From contig CAWDMC010000009.1 in NCBI GenBank assembly GCA_963803295.1, forward strand, positions 620,001 to 684,000: a stretch of 64,000 bases of DNA. Direction: 5' to 3'. Made by a program: the position numbers and the translations under genes. Shown piece after piece: positions 1 through 9,346 of this stretch (position 1 is the first letter of the stretch; every line of letters begins with the position of its first letter). The notes beneath the pieces were generated by a model. The model saw nothing but the letters and a program-made list of their open reading frames with translations, was not told the DNA's origin and did no database searches. The stretch comes from CAWDMC01 sp963803295 (GTDB taxonomy: Bacteria > Acidobacteriota > Terriglobia > UBA7540).

Positions 1-2
1 GA

Positions 3-2510
3 AAACTGCTGCTGCTCGGCTTGACCATCACGATTCTCGGGTTCTCCACCGCGTCCTCCTGTCTTGCCGAGACGCACGACCTGAAGGGCCAGGTGTTGGA
101 CGACAAGGGCTCGCCGATTGTGTCCGCTTCGTGCACTTTGAACGGTCCTACCTTATCCGACCGGGGAGTGACGGTAACGAGCGCTGGTAAAGGAGAGTTT
201 GAGTTCCAGGGATTGGCGCCAGGCATCTACTCGCTCTCCTGCGCGGCTCTCGGATATCAGCCGGTGTTCAAGAATTCCCTTGAGATCACGGCGGAAGCGT
301 CTCCGGAGATCGAGATCACGTTGCCTCGCGAGATCATGGTGCGACAAACCGTGGAAGTAAAGGAAAAGGCCCCCACCGTTGCTCAGCAAAGTGGAAATCA
401 GACCTCGACCTTGAGCGCGCCTCAACTGATGGCACTACCGCTTATTCAGCAGAAGTTCCTGGCAGCGCTGCCGTTGACGCCGGGGGTCGTCCGTACTCCG
501 GACGGCAAAATCAACATCAAGGGTGTCGTTGAAAGTCAGGGCCTCTTGATGGTTGACTCGGCCGAACTGGTGGACCCGGTGACGGGCGCCTTTTCTATAC
601 AGATCCCGCTCGATGCCGTTGAATCGCTGCACGTCTACAAAAGCACCTATCAAACTGAGTACGGAAGGTTCTCGGGCGGACTCACCACGGTTGAATCGAA
701 GCCTCCGTCTGACCAGTTCCACTGGGAGCTGAACGATTTTGTTCCGTCTCCTCGCGTCAAGTCTGGCCACATCGTCGGGATAGCTGATGATGAGCCGCGC
801 CTCTATATTACCGGTCCGGTGTGGCGGAGCCGCTTGAATGTCTCGGAGTCTCTTGAATACAACCTGATCAAGCAGCCGGTGCGCGGCCTTTCTTATCCCG
901 ACAACGAGATCAAGACCCAAGGCTTCAATTCCTTCACTACCTTTCAGTACATTATCTCCCCCCAGAACCTGATGTCGTTCCACGTCGATCTGTTTCCGCT
1001 GCGTCGGGAATTCGCCAACATCAACTCGCTGATACCCCGGCCCGCCTCCGAGAATTACGGCCAGCACGGATTCTCCGCCAACGCCGTCGATCGCTACCTG
1101 TTCCCTTCTGGCAGTATTCTCACTACCCTGTTCCAGTACATGAAATTCGACAGCTATGCGCACGGGCAAGGCATCGGAGACATGCTGATTACGCCCGACG
1201 GCTGGGGCGGCAACTATTTCAATGCTTACTCGAGGTACGGACATCAGACAGAGTTTCTACAGAACCTCGAACTTGCTCCGCGGCAATGGAACGGGCGGCA
1301 CAACTTCAAAGTGGGCGGAGATTTTCTTCACCGCTTCTATGAGGGTAGCAGCGTCTCGCGGCCGGTTAAATTGCTGCGCCCCGACGGCTCGCTGGCCCAG
1401 CAGATCGATTTCCAGGGGCCAGGCAAATTGACTGGCAAAGACACCGAGGTTTCCGTTTTCGGGCAGGATCAGTGGGCCTTCAATGACAAACTGGCGCTGA
1501 GCTACGGCGTTCGTTTCACTACCCAAAGCATCGGCGAGCCGGCAGCCTTCGCTCCGCGGACCAGCTTAGTGTACTCACCCAGCAAGTCCGGCCGCACAAT
1601 TCTCAGGGCGGGTTTTGGCGTGTTTTACGACCGCGTCCCTTTGCTTGCCGGCGATTTCACGGAGAATCCTACGCGCTCGATCACCAGTTTCGACACCGCG
1701 GGACAACCGCTCGGCGCCCCTGTCGTCTACCCGAATGCCTATATCAAAGTCGAAGAGAATGGACAGCTCGTTGTCCCATCCCGAAACCGTCTCGATTCCA
1801 CCCCGTTCAACACCACCTGGAATCTGGAAGTGGACCAGGAAATCCGGCCTAACATGCTGGTGCGCGTGAGCTATCTCTCGAGCCGTACCTATCGTCAGTT
1901 CGTGGCCAGTCCGCTGAACTTGCCCCAGTCAGGACCAACGCTGTTGCTGACGAACAACGGCGGATCGCGATACCACGAAACCGAGGTCACCTTTCGTTAT
2001 CGGCCGCGTCCGAAGGTCGATCTTAATTTCTCCTATGTTCATAGTCTGTCGCGAGGCGATCTCAACACCATGGCTGACATTTTCGTGCCCTTCGAGCAGC
2101 CTGTTATCAGGCCTAACTATTTCTCGACCCTGGCGTCGAATATTCCCGACCGTGTGGTCGCCTGGAGCACCTTGAGCCTGCCCTGGAAGGTCACCACCAG
2201 CCCCCTGCTGGACGTCCACACCGGATTTCCCTGGTCTGCCCTGGACGTCTACCAGAACTACGTGGGAACGCCGAACGGCCGTCGCCTTCCCACTTTTGCC
2301 TCCTTGGACCTGAAACTGAGCAAGGACTTTCGTATTCCGTATCTTCCCTGGTTCCAAAACCACACCTTTCGCGGCTCCGTAATCGTCTATAACCTGACGA
2401 ATCACTCCAATCCGCGCGACGTGAACTACAACATGGCCTCCTCCAACTTTGGCCAGTTTCTGGGATTCCAGCACCGGTTCTACGACGCCTACATCGACAT
2501 CGTGTTCTAG
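3..2510 (+). CDS. Oar-like TonB-dependent receptor, 5' end cut by window edge
   Basis: Outer-membrane receptor-like protein of the carboxypeptidase-regulatory-domain/TonB type that is greatly expanded in Acidobacteriota. The reading frame is open to the first bases and begins with a hydrophobic Leu-rich stretch ending near SCLAETHD, so the visible start lies inside a signal peptide and the true start is upstream. Roughly residues 25-100 form a beta-sandwich regulatory domain (KGQVLDDKG, GEFEFQGLAPGIYSL). A plug-like region follows (about 120-220), then a long beta-barrel region ending in aromatic residues (YIDIVF). The substrate cannot be read from sequence. No TonB partner is visible. A radical SAM gene follows after 180 bases on the same strand. 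Confidence 0.85.
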   Translation, partial: KLLLLGLTITILGFSTASSCLAETHDLKGQVLDDKGSPIVSASCTLNGPTLSDRGVTVTSAGKGEFEFQGLAPGIYSLSCAALGYQPVFKNSLEITAEASPEIEITLPREIMVRQTVEVKEKAPTVAQQSGNQTSTLSAPQLMALPLIQQKFLAALPLTPGVVRTPDGKINIKGVVESQGLLMVDSAELVDPVTGAFSIQIPLDAVESLHVYKSTYQTEYGRFSGGLTTVESKPPSDQFHWELNDFVPSPRVKSGHIVGIADDEPRLYITGPVWRSRLNVSESLEYNLIKQPVRGLSYPDNEIKTQGFNSFTTFQYIISPQNLMSFHVDLFPLRREFANINSLIPRPASENYGQHGFSANAVDRYLFPSGSILTTLFQYMKFDSYAHGQGIGDMLITPDGWGGNYFNAYSRYGHQTEFLQNLELAPRQWNGRHNFKVGGDFLHRFYEGSSVSRPVKLLRPDGSLAQQIDFQGPGKLTGKDTEVSVFGQDQWAFNDKLALSYGVRFTTQSIGEPAAFAPRTSLVYSPSKSGRTILRAGFGVFYDRVPLLAGDFTENPTRSITSFDTAGQPLGAPVVYPNAYIKVEENGQLVVPSRNRLDSTPFNTTWNLEVDQEIRPNMLVRVSYLSSRTYRQFVASPLNLPQSGPTLLLTNNGGSRYHETEVTFRYRPRPKVDLNFSYVHSLSRGDLNTMADIFVPFEQPVIRPNYFSTLASNIPDRVVAWSTLSLPWKVTTSPLLDVHTGFPWSALDVYQNYVGTPNGRRLPTFASLDLKLSKDFRIPYLPWFQNHTFRGSVIVYNLTNHSNPRDVNYNMASSNFGQFLGFQHRFYDAYIDIVF

Positions 2511-2691
2511 CCAGTATTTCCCATCGGCTCTAGCAGCTTTCTCCGTGCTGGGGGACACGGACCGGGCTGTGTAAGCCTGCACTTTCGGGCTTCGGAGCTG
2601 AAGTCCTGCGGCTTATGATTCTTCCGTCTCGACTATTCCAATCGAACCGTCCGGCACATTCTGCTACACTCTACCTGTAGATACACAGGTC

Positions 2692-3813
2692 GTGAATGGC
2701 GTGACGCTTAACCTCAGCTCGGAATTCCCTCTTTTCCGGCCTCCCGATCTCAAGCTGGTAATCTTGTTCGTAACCTCAACCTGCAACGCGAAGTGTCGCA
2801 CCTGCTTCTACTGGCAGGACCTCAATCAGCGAGGAGATCTCGCCTGGGATGAAATTGCCAAGCTCTCACAGACGATGCCACGATTCACCGACCTGTGGCT
2901 TTCGGGCGGAGAGCCATTGTTACGTGGCGAGCTCACGGACATCCTGCACCTCTTCTACGTCAATAACGGCATCCGCTGGGTGAATCTCCCCACTAACGGG
3001 CTTTTCCCGGAGCGGACAGCCGAATGGGCGGACCGCATCCTGGTGGAAAATCCGGAACTCGATCTCGACCTTAACGTTGCTCTCGATGGTCTGGATGAGA
3101 GGCAGGACTCGATCCGCGCCGTACCTGGAAATTTCACTAAGACCCTGCGCACGCTGGAGGCCCTGCAACCCTGCCGGGCAAAGCATCCTCGCTTCCGTCT
3201 CCACGTCAACACGGTGATCTGCGCTGAGAATTTCGACGAGATAAAGGCGATCGCTGATTTTGTGAAGGGAAATTGCGGCGTGGACGGCCATTACTTTAAC
3301 ATCATCAGGGGAGACTCTAAGGACCCTTCCCTTAGGCGGATTCCCATCGACCGGCTGCCGGCGCTTTATCGCTCGCTGACCAAGGTGTACCACCACTACG
3401 CGCCGACCATGCGGAAGCGTCTCGACGGCGCGTCCGCTCTCCACCGCACTTTCGGAGAGGCCTGGTACGAAGGCACGCTGGCGCTCCACAACCGGATCCA
3501 GCTAGAGAATATCGAATCGCCCCATCCTTGGCCGATGCCTTGCACGGCAGGTGGCACCTCGATCGTCATCGACTACGACGGCCGGGTCCGCGCCTGCGAA
3601 CTGCGAAGCCAGATCGCCAATCTGCGCGACTTCGATTGCGATTTCAGCCTTTTTTGGGAAACTGAAACGCGGCGGCGGGAAATGGAAGCCATTGAGCGCG
3701 ATCAATGCTGGTGTACCCACGTCTGCTTTATCCATGACAGCCTGAGGCATTCGAAGAAAGCGACATTGGTGGATACCCCCATGGCCTACCTGGAGTCGCG
3801 ATTCGGACGGTAA
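2692..3813 (+). CDS. Radical SAM protein with SPASM-like C-terminal cysteines
   Basis: Radical S-adenosylmethionine enzyme. The N-terminal motif CNAKCRTCFYW (about residue 31) is the CxxxCxxC site that binds the [4Fe-4S]-SAM cluster, followed by the family's SGGEPLLR motif. The C-terminal third carries further cysteines (CTAGG, RACELRS, CWCTHVC), which resemble a SPASM or twitch domain binding auxiliary clusters. That points to a peptide- or cofactor-modifying enzyme, but no precursor peptide gene is evident beside it. The predicted start is GTG at 2692; no strong ribosome binding site supports it. At 373 residues the length is normal for SPASM proteins. The substrate is unknown. Confidence 0.8.
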   Translation: MNGVTLNLSSEFPLFRPPDLKLVILFVTSTCNAKCRTCFYWQDLNQRGDLAWDEIAKLSQTMPRFTDLWLSGGEPLLRGELTDILHLFYVNNGIRWVNLPTNGLFPERTAEWADRILVENPELDLDLNVALDGLDERQDSIRAVPGNFTKTLRTLEALQPCRAKHPRFRLHVNTVICAENFDEIKAIADFVKGNCGVDGHYFNIIRGDSKDPSLRRIPIDRLPALYRSLTKVYHHYAPTMRKRLDGASALHRTFGEAWYEGTLALHNRIQLENIESPHPWPMPCTAGGTSIVIDYDGRVRACELRSQIANLRDFDCDFSLFWETETRRREMEAIERDQCWCTHVCFIHDSLRHSKKATLVDTPMAYLESRFGR

Positions 3814-3979
3814 CAACCGGCTCGGCTCTGCCTTTCTGGAACAATCGTGACATCTGTGGTTTCTAAGAGAATGAGGGAAGATCTATTCTCGCGGGTGAGC
3901 AGTTAGTCACGGAATGGCAGATGAGGATGACGCTGGCGCGGCTAGTGATCGTCTGTTATGCTGAGGGTATAGAAACGTC

Positions 3980-5155
3980 ATGTTTAGATCATCCATCCGT
4001 TGCTTCTTTTTACTGCTGTGCTTCCTTTTAAGTCTACCGCTAACTGGTACAGGCCAGCAGAAACCGGGGGTGGTAACCCTGGTTCCGGCGGCGCCTTGGC
4101 GCATGATCAGCCAAGAGAAGCTCGATCGCAACTCCGTCTCGCGCTGGGGTGGCGATCCGCTCATAGAAGGCGAGTACCGGGTTCAATCGGTGGACCATCG
4201 TGTCTATGAACTGCAGGGCTCCAACACCCAGGCAGATGTTGTAATTGCAGAGTCTCCCGATGCTTCGGCTGCCTACGGTCTTTACACCTATTACCAGGCG
4301 GACTCGATGACACCGGTACCGTCAATGCAGCTAGCGGTCGCGGACTCCCACGAGGCATTGATCGCCCGCGGACGATACTTTATCCGCGTGCCCCGCCCGC
4401 AACCGGTAGTCCCGTCGCCAGCAAAGGGTCCGTCACGGCAATCCCGCAAGGGAGGACGGGTGATGGCGGCGCAGGCTTCACCCGCCTTGTCCGAAAACGA
4501 CTTCCGGGCTTTACTCATCCTTGTAACGGGGAGCCGCCCATCCGCCAACTCTCTCGCAGCATTACCGGCGTCACTGCCAACGTCCGGTTTGGTGCCCGGT
4601 TCCGAAAGATACCTGCTGGGCAAGGAGGCGGCGAGTCACATCTTGCCCGGAATACCGCTTGATCTGCTCGGCTTCGAACAAGGAGCGGAGGTCCAGGTGG
4701 CGTCCTACCAAGCGGGGCCGGAGAACCGGGCGCGAGTGCTGGCCATCAGTTATCCCAATCCACAAATCTCCCGCCAGAGGTTCAAGGGACTCGAGAGCGG
4801 CCTGTCGCTGAACCAGGATCGTGATGTTCGGTCGGTCTACGGGAAGCGGAGTGGTTCGTACGTGTTTCTGGCCGTCGATGCAAGTTCCAGAGCGTCGGCT
4901 GACAGGTTTCTAGGCGAGTTTTCGGTTGCCCGATACGTGAGCTGGAACGAGCGATACTTTGGGGACAAGCCGGTGGCTGCACAGATGCTCCGGTTAATCA
5001 TTTCCAACCTGCTGCTGGTTCTGCTGCTGATCAGCCTGGCGATCGGAGGCGGAGCGGCGATTGTCCTTTCCAAGCGATTGAGCAGGAAGTTCTTCCCACA
5101 GTTTGAGTGGGCGCGCGAGGAAGCCGGGGCGCTTATCACTCTGAACCTGAAATAG
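3980..5155 (+). CDS. DUF6599-type secreted or membrane-anchored protein
   Basis: 391-residue protein with an N-terminal signal peptide (hydrophobic residues about 8-24, LLLCFLLSLPLTGTG) and one C-terminal transmembrane helix (about 338-360, LLLVLLLISLAIGGGAAIVL) followed by a short basic tail. The body has the pattern of the acidobacterial DUF6599 family: a conserved repeat region around ADVVIAESPDASAAYGLYTYY and a second half with a similar fold. Function is not known for the family. It stands alone, with 165 bases before it and a 300-base gap carrying a promoter and terminator after it. The family assignment is from recognition, not a search. Confidence 0.65.
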   Translation: MFRSSIRCFFLLLCFLLSLPLTGTGQQKPGVVTLVPAAPWRMISQEKLDRNSVSRWGGDPLIEGEYRVQSVDHRVYELQGSNTQADVVIAESPDASAAYGLYTYYQADSMTPVPSMQLAVADSHEALIARGRYFIRVPRPQPVVPSPAKGPSRQSRKGGRVMAAQASPALSENDFRALLILVTGSRPSANSLAALPASLPTSGLVPGSERYLLGKEAASHILPGIPLDLLGFEQGAEVQVASYQAGPENRARVLAISYPNPQISRQRFKGLESGLSLNQDRDVRSVYGKRSGSYVFLAVDASSRASADRFLGEFSVARYVSWNERYFGDKPVAAQMLRLIISNLLLVLLLISLAIGGGAAIVLSKRLSRKFFPQFEWAREEAGALITLNLK

Positions 5156-5314
5156 TGGCTAAATCTCTGATATTGAAAGATGTTACTGGGATCTTACAAG
5201 TCTAGAGGTCAACTACTTGAGGCCGGCAAGAGTTCATCGTATTCCTGTGGCGGTATAGGCCCAACCTAAAGAAAAATAAAGGCTTAGTTAGACTAAATTT
5301 TCCTGAAAAATTCC

Positions 5315-5343
5315 TTGACATCGCGCGCTCGACTTTATAGACT
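5315..5343 (+). promoter_or_regulatory. Sigma-70-type promoter upstream of tRNA-Thr
   Basis: A perfect -35 box TTGACA (5315-5320) is followed, after 17 bases, by TAGACT (5338-5343, four of six matches to TATAAT). Transcription would start near 5350. The first gene downstream is the tRNA at 5458, but a strong hairpin with a T-tract lies between, so the promoter may serve a small RNA or an attenuated leader. Confidence 0.6.
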
Positions 5344-5349
5344 CCAAAC

Positions 5350-5447
5350 GAGTTTAGGTGGCGGGGCGCGTCCGCCATTCTATTCTCCTCTCAAAATGCT
5401 CACCCACGGTTTGGCGGAGACGCTTTGGCTGTCGGGTGAGCATTTTT
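5350..5447 (+). ncRNA. Possible small RNA between promoter and terminator
   Basis: About 100 bases bounded by a good promoter and a strong terminator hairpin, with no ribosome binding site or credible reading frame. An internal inverted repeat (TGGCGG near 5359 with CCGCCA near 5372) would form a 5' hairpin. The unit ends ten bases before the tRNA. It may be an independent small RNA or a leader that controls read-through into tRNA-Thr. No Rfam family is recognised by eye. Confidence 0.4.
5393..5447 (+). terminator. Rho-independent terminator
   Basis: A 13-base-pair perfect stem, AAAATGCTCACCC (5393-5405) with GGGTGAGCATTTT (5434-5446), surrounds a 28-base loop and runs into TTTTT. The A-tract on the 5' side makes it usable from either strand. 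Confidence 0.75.
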
Positions 5448-5457
5448 ATGTCCATCA

Positions 5458-5533
<76 letters not shown>

Positions 5534-5750
5534 TCTTTTCAATAGGGTAGCAATTTCGGAGAAGGCCGAAGGTGAGCAAAGGTGAGCAGAACTCCTGCTT
5601 GGAGGGGAGCGGTTGGCGTTTTCTCGAAGTGTAATGTGGTCCCTCCCCAGACAATTGGCAAGCCTGGTTAACTGTAACCGAATGCGAGAGGCTCGCCAGT
5701 ACCGATTGCTCAAATAACCGTTCAGAGGGTCAGAGCTTCCGTTCCCGGAA

Positions 5751-6878
5751 CTAGTCTCGCTTACCCTCCTCGGATATGTCGGGCAGACTCACAATTCGCT
5801 CGAGCAGTCGCATCGCGCTGAGGGCATCCGGCGTCGCTGTCTTAATGTAGGACTCCTGCGTAACATTGACGTTGGCATGCCGCAAGATCTGTTGAATGTC
5901 CTTGTCGGGAACACCGAGTCGGTGCAAGGTCGTCGAAAGGCCGCGGCGAAACGCATGCCATCCGTGCCAATGCTCAACGAAAGGCTTTATGTGTCGGTCA
6001 TCGAAGTTCTCCACGTCCAGGGGGCCTGAGCCAAACATCCAGCCCGAATCAGGATTTCCCATGGTACCGCGCCAGCGCTCGAGGACTTTCGCCAAGGGAG
6101 CAATAACCGGAACCGGCGACTTGGACTTCCTTGTTTTCGGACCGCTCAGGTGCGTTCGCCATTTCGACTTCTCGACGTAGAGCAAGCCTTCTCGATATTG
6201 ATCCCACCTCAGTGCCGAGATTTCTCCCTTGCGCAGCCCGGTAAGCGCGGCTACGGACACAACTGCAGCGGAGCGAAGCGGAAGCCTGATCAACATTGCT
6301 GTCACTTCTTCTAGCGTGTACGCGTACGTGTCTTCGGCCTCTCTCGCGCTTGGCAGTGAAACGTCAATCATCGGGTTCGGCGAGTCCAGAATCCCCGTTC
6401 GCCGCGCGTGCTTGAAAACGGCACTGAGAAATGACTTGATATTCTTGAGGGTGTTCTTAGCGACGTCCTTGGCGGCGTGAATGCGTTCGAGTGTCCGGTT
6501 TCCGTGCAACGTGCGGAACTCTCGCAATTCGAGCTCCGGCCAGAACTGCCGGTAGTCATCCCACAGTCGCTTGTAACTGTGTACTGTCGATGGCCTCAGC
6601 CTCTTCTCAATATGCGGGAAGTAATGGTGCTCGACGAAATCAGCCAGGGGCATGCAGCTCTCCGGATTCTGCATCGCAGCGATGATTTTTCGCATCTCCA
6701 GGTCCGCCGCGGCGCGAGCTTCAGACTTCGTACGAAAGTAGCCGAGGGACTTCGAGGGCTGAACGATCCTGAAGCTGCCATCAGACTGCGCCTTCTCCTC
6801 GCGCCAGCGCAGCATGTAGATACTGCCCTTTCTGTATACCCACCCCCTCTGTCCTCTGGGTCGACTCATACGGCGCAT
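5751..6878 (-). CDS. Tyrosine-type site-specific integrase
   Basis: Phage/ICE-type tyrosine recombinase of 375 residues. The N-terminal part has an AP2-like arm (YRKGSIYMLRWREEK), then a SAM-like core-binding region (about 95-185), then the catalytic domain. Catalytic residues are visible: Arg in TGLRKGE, the HxxR box in WHAFRRG, His in ILRHANV and the nucleophile Tyr in TQESYIK. The start at 6878 (ATG) has GGGAGG ten bases upstream, better than the longer TTG start. The gene points toward the tRNA-Thr 3' end, the classical arrangement for an element integrated in a tRNA. An excisionase-like gene lies just upstream on the same strand. Confidence 0.9.
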   Translation of the reverse strand: MRRMSRPRGQRGWVYRKGSIYMLRWREEKAQSDGSFRIVQPSKSLGYFRTKSEARAAADLEMRKIIAAMQNPESCMPLADFVEHHYFPHIEKRLRPSTVHSYKRLWDDYRQFWPELELREFRTLHGNRTLERIHAAKDVAKNTLKNIKSFLSAVFKHARRTGILDSPNPMIDVSLPSAREAEDTYAYTLEEVTAMLIRLPLRSAAVVSVAALTGLRKGEISALRWDQYREGLLYVEKSKWRTHLSGPKTRKSKSPVPVIAPLAKVLERWRGTMGNPDSGWMFGSGPLDVENFDDRHIKPFVEHWHGWHAFRRGLSTTLHRLGVPDKDIQQILRHANVNVTQESYIKTATPDALSAMRLLERIVSLPDISEEGKRD

Positions 6879-6902
6879 GTTAGCATGACCTCCCAAGCCG
6901 CG

Positions 6903-7154
6903 CTACACGGGCAGTCTACTAGGCGGCCGTTCGCCTGCGGGCGAACCCTGCTCAAGGGCCGGACTTCCCCACTCGAAGCGCACGTACTTCCCGAGACGAA
7001 CATGCGGGATGGGGTCGTCGGTTCTATCCGGGCGGGTATACTCTCTGATCCAAGATACCGGCACCTGCCAACGGCTGGCAAGTTCTTTGGCATCGACGAT
7101 CTCGGCAACAAAACGAGGACGCGTGCGCTCCTCAACTGTGAGCAACTGGCTCAT
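6903..7154 (-). CDS. Excisionase-like helix-turn-helix protein
   Basis: 83-residue protein ending 24 bases before the integrase start. The core DAKELASRWQVPVSWIREYT followed by PHVRLGKYVRFEW is the winged-helix pattern of MerR/AlpA/excisionase-type DNA-binding proteins (helix pair, then a basic beta-wing). The ATG at 7154 has AGGAGAGGTG a few bases upstream and is preferred over the longer frame beginning at 7211. It would direct excision or repress the integrase, but either role is inference from family and position. The C-terminus is short and Pro/Gly-rich. Confidence 0.7.
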   Translation of the reverse strand: MSQLLTVEERTRPRFVAEIVDAKELASRWQVPVSWIREYTRPDRTDDPIPHVRLGKYVRFEWGSPALEQGSPAGERPPSRLPV

Positions 7155-7936
7155 GATCACCTCTCCTATGTTGATCTCCAACACATGACCGTTGCGAGGC
7201 AGGCCGATCATTCTTACCCGGCGCTTACCCCATCCAGACTTTAGAAATCCGTTGAGACCCTACCAACGTTTGGGCCGAGTGCACACGATGAGTACCTCAC
7301 GCCGATGTCGACCAGATCCACCGTGCATGTGTTCACCTGTCCAACAAATACTCGCCTTGGATATGCCTCTGACGCTGGTCTGAAAAGGCTTCGATTGCGG
7401 AATCCCCTGAGTTCTTATCTAAGGCAGATTATTTCTTCTGTCAAACGGGGTTTGAAGCGAGCGTATGGGAAATGCAGCAGCACTTACGGAAGGTTGATGT
7501 GAATGAGCCGGTGGGTACTGACACTCCCTCCCCCGTCCGATTCCGCATTTTGAGCATAAGCCACCGCTCGACCGCTGAAATCTCCGGCCATAACACAGCA
7601 CGTTCAGATCTGAGATGGACGCGATAAGCCGCTGGGCGGTGAGTGCCAGGGCGGCGCGGGCGTTTGGCAAACCGGCGGAATTAATCAACTCACCGCAGAG
7701 TGCGTTTACATTGAGAGACTTGGGATTTTGCCGGGCCGACTCTCTATCAGCGGTGACGAATCTGGGACATAAGCCCCCGCAATGGTTATCCGTTCGAACA
7801 ACGCTCATCGGTGCCCTCTCGGAGGTCGGCCTTAGGTAAGCACCTGTACTAAAAGCGGTGGCATCGTTCGCCTCCTCGAGCTGCGCGGCAGGTCAGGCAC
7901 CGCACGGTTTCCGCTGGTACCCGATGAGACCTGAGG

Positions 7937-7987
7937 CGGTCCTGACATTTGTCGACCGGCCAAAAAAAGCTGGCAGTCGACGTGCCT
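7937..7987. repeat. 51-bp direct repeat, copy 1 (hairpin-forming)
   Basis: This copy matches 8113-8163 at all but a few positions and has the same length. The centre is an inverted repeat: GTCGACCGGCCA, an A-rich loop, then TGGCAGTCGAC. Its reverse strand encodes the phrase QLFLAGRQM in spurious frames, and the same phrase appears from copy 2. Confidence 0.75.
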
Positions 7988-8112
7988 AAAACAGAGAGGA
8001 TGTCCAAATCGCCTCACGCTATCAACAGTGAGCTCGAACCTACATCGCAAAGCACCCTCCCGCCAGGGACCTCCGCCGTTAAAACAAAAGGAGTCTCCCC
8101 GGTAGGCCCGAG

Positions 8113-8163
8113 CGGTCCTCACATTTGTCGACCGGCCAAAAAAAGTTGGCACACGACGTGCCT
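8113..8163. repeat. 51-bp direct repeat, copy 2 (hairpin-forming)
   Basis: Second copy, 176 bases from the first (start to start). The stem is kept in a changed form: GTCG and GCCA on the left pair with TGGC and CGAC on the right. The outer ends CGGTCCT and CGACGTGCCT are identical in both copies. Keeping the stem despite base changes suggests the hairpin matters. Sequence between the copies is not repeated. Confidence 0.75.
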
Positions 8164-8345
8164 GCGACACTCGGCTTGGCGGGAAACCGTTCCAATGAGA
8201 TTACGAGTGGCAAAAGGCAGCCGAGACGCCTTCGTCGCGAATCGGAACAGTCGCCTTACGGAGTCGTGCTGTCTGCCTGCAGGGAATACGGTAAAGCCAC
8301 TATCCCAAGAGCATGATCTGCGACGCGGGACCGACCGATCACAAG

Positions 8346-9272
8346 CTACTTGATTTCTTCGAGTTGGCCGAGCCAGATCAGCACCACCCGACCGACAACT
8401 TCGAGGCTTTCCGGGCTGCACTTGTCGATCGTGTCCTCGCTGGTATGGTGATAGCTCCCGAAAGGGGTCAAATCAATGATATCGACCGCTGGCACGCCGT
8501 GACGCAAGAAGGCCAAATGATCGTCTTCGACCGCAAACGCCCCGCCACTGAACAATCGCGCGTAGCCCAACTGTCGGGCGCTGTCCTGCACCAGATCGGC
8601 CAGCCTCGGAGTGGAATTCAACTCCCGGAGAATATTGAGGTGCCGATCCGCGACCATGTCGACTAGGATGAGCGCCTTGATCCGGCCCAGTGCTCCCTCC
8701 GCAGCCAGCTTCTCCGCCAGATGCCGGCTTCCATAAAGGCTATCGCTGGCCGACCACCGCTGGAGAGCTTCCTCGCCATCGAAAAAGACAACCCAATAGG
8801 TCAGCTTGTTCCTGCGACGGCCCAGTACCCGCGCCAACTCCAGCAGAAACGCAGTGCTCGATCCCCCGTCGTTTGCTCCCACGAAAGGTGCCCCAACGAG
8901 CTTCGCGGTATCGTAGTGACCCGCGATCATGACAATGCCAGGGCTGTTCCCGGGGAATGCTCCGATCACGTTGCTCATTGGAATCTCGCCGATGGGCGTC
9001 CTAGCCACAAACGAGTCCATCCGAACCAGCGCGCCAGCGGCGGCCAAGCTGCGCGTAATGTACTGACGCGCCCCCTCCAAGGCTTGGGAGCCTGGCGGTC
9101 GCGGACCCAGTTTCACAATGTCTTTTAAGTCGTTAAATGCTCGCTCTCCACTGAATTCGCTTGTTACAGTACGAATCTCTGCTTGGGCCCTGTACCGCTT
9201 GATGCCGAGGCCAGTTGTGACAACGGCCCCAAACAACACCACACCTAAAGCGATCCTCAACGCTACTTTCAT
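8346..9272 (-). CDS. M28-family glutaminyl-peptide cyclotransferase-like enzyme
   Basis: Zinc-dependent M28 aminopeptidase-fold protein of 308 residues, anchored or exported by an N-terminal hydrophobic segment (about 2-22). The zinc and catalytic motifs are GHYDT, GANDGGSS, FFDGEEA, LVDMV and YHHTSEDT. The stretch FFDGEEA, SASDSLYGSRHLAEK, VEDDHLAFLRHGVPAVDI closely follows animal and bacterial glutaminyl cyclases (metal ligands Asp, Glu and His plus catalytic Glu and Asp) rather than ordinary aminopeptidases. The likely reaction is formation of N-terminal pyroglutamate on exported peptides. Start 9272 is chosen because AGGAGGTG lies eight bases upstream. No related gene is adjacent. Confidence 0.8.
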   Translation of the reverse strand: MKVALRIALGVVLFGAVVTTGLGIKRYRAQAEIRTVTSEFSGERAFNDLKDIVKLGPRPPGSQALEGARQYITRSLAAAGALVRMDSFVARTPIGEIPMSNVIGAFPGNSPGIVMIAGHYDTAKLVGAPFVGANDGGSSTAFLLELARVLGRRRNKLTYWVVFFDGEEALQRWSASDSLYGSRHLAEKLAAEGALGRIKALILVDMVADRHLNILRELNSTPRLADLVQDSARQLGYARLFSGGAFAVEDDHLAFLRHGVPAVDIIDLTPFGSYHHTSEDTIDKCSPESLEVVGRVVLIWLGQLEEIK

Positions 9273-9346
9273 TCCGCGACCACCTCCTCGCGCTTGCACT
9301 AGAACTCATCCACGGCTTGGCGGTGGCGGCGGCTGTGCGTTGACGC

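Larger units (their letters stand above)
7155..8345. other. 1.2 kb without a recognisable gene
   Basis: No frame here has a convincing start, codon pattern or known domain. Short open frames on both strands are broken and overlap each other. The only structure seen is a pair of 51-base direct repeats (7937-7987 and 8113-8163). The stretch may be decayed cargo of the tRNA-linked element or the far border of that element. No second copy of the tRNA 3' end was seen by eye. Confidence 0.5.

Noticed and set aside
7832..8421. Overlapping minus-strand frames both containing the phrase QLFLAGRQM
   Set aside because: The phrase is encoded by the two copies of the 51-bp repeat; there is no ribosome site or protein family, so these are translations of a DNA repeat, not genes.
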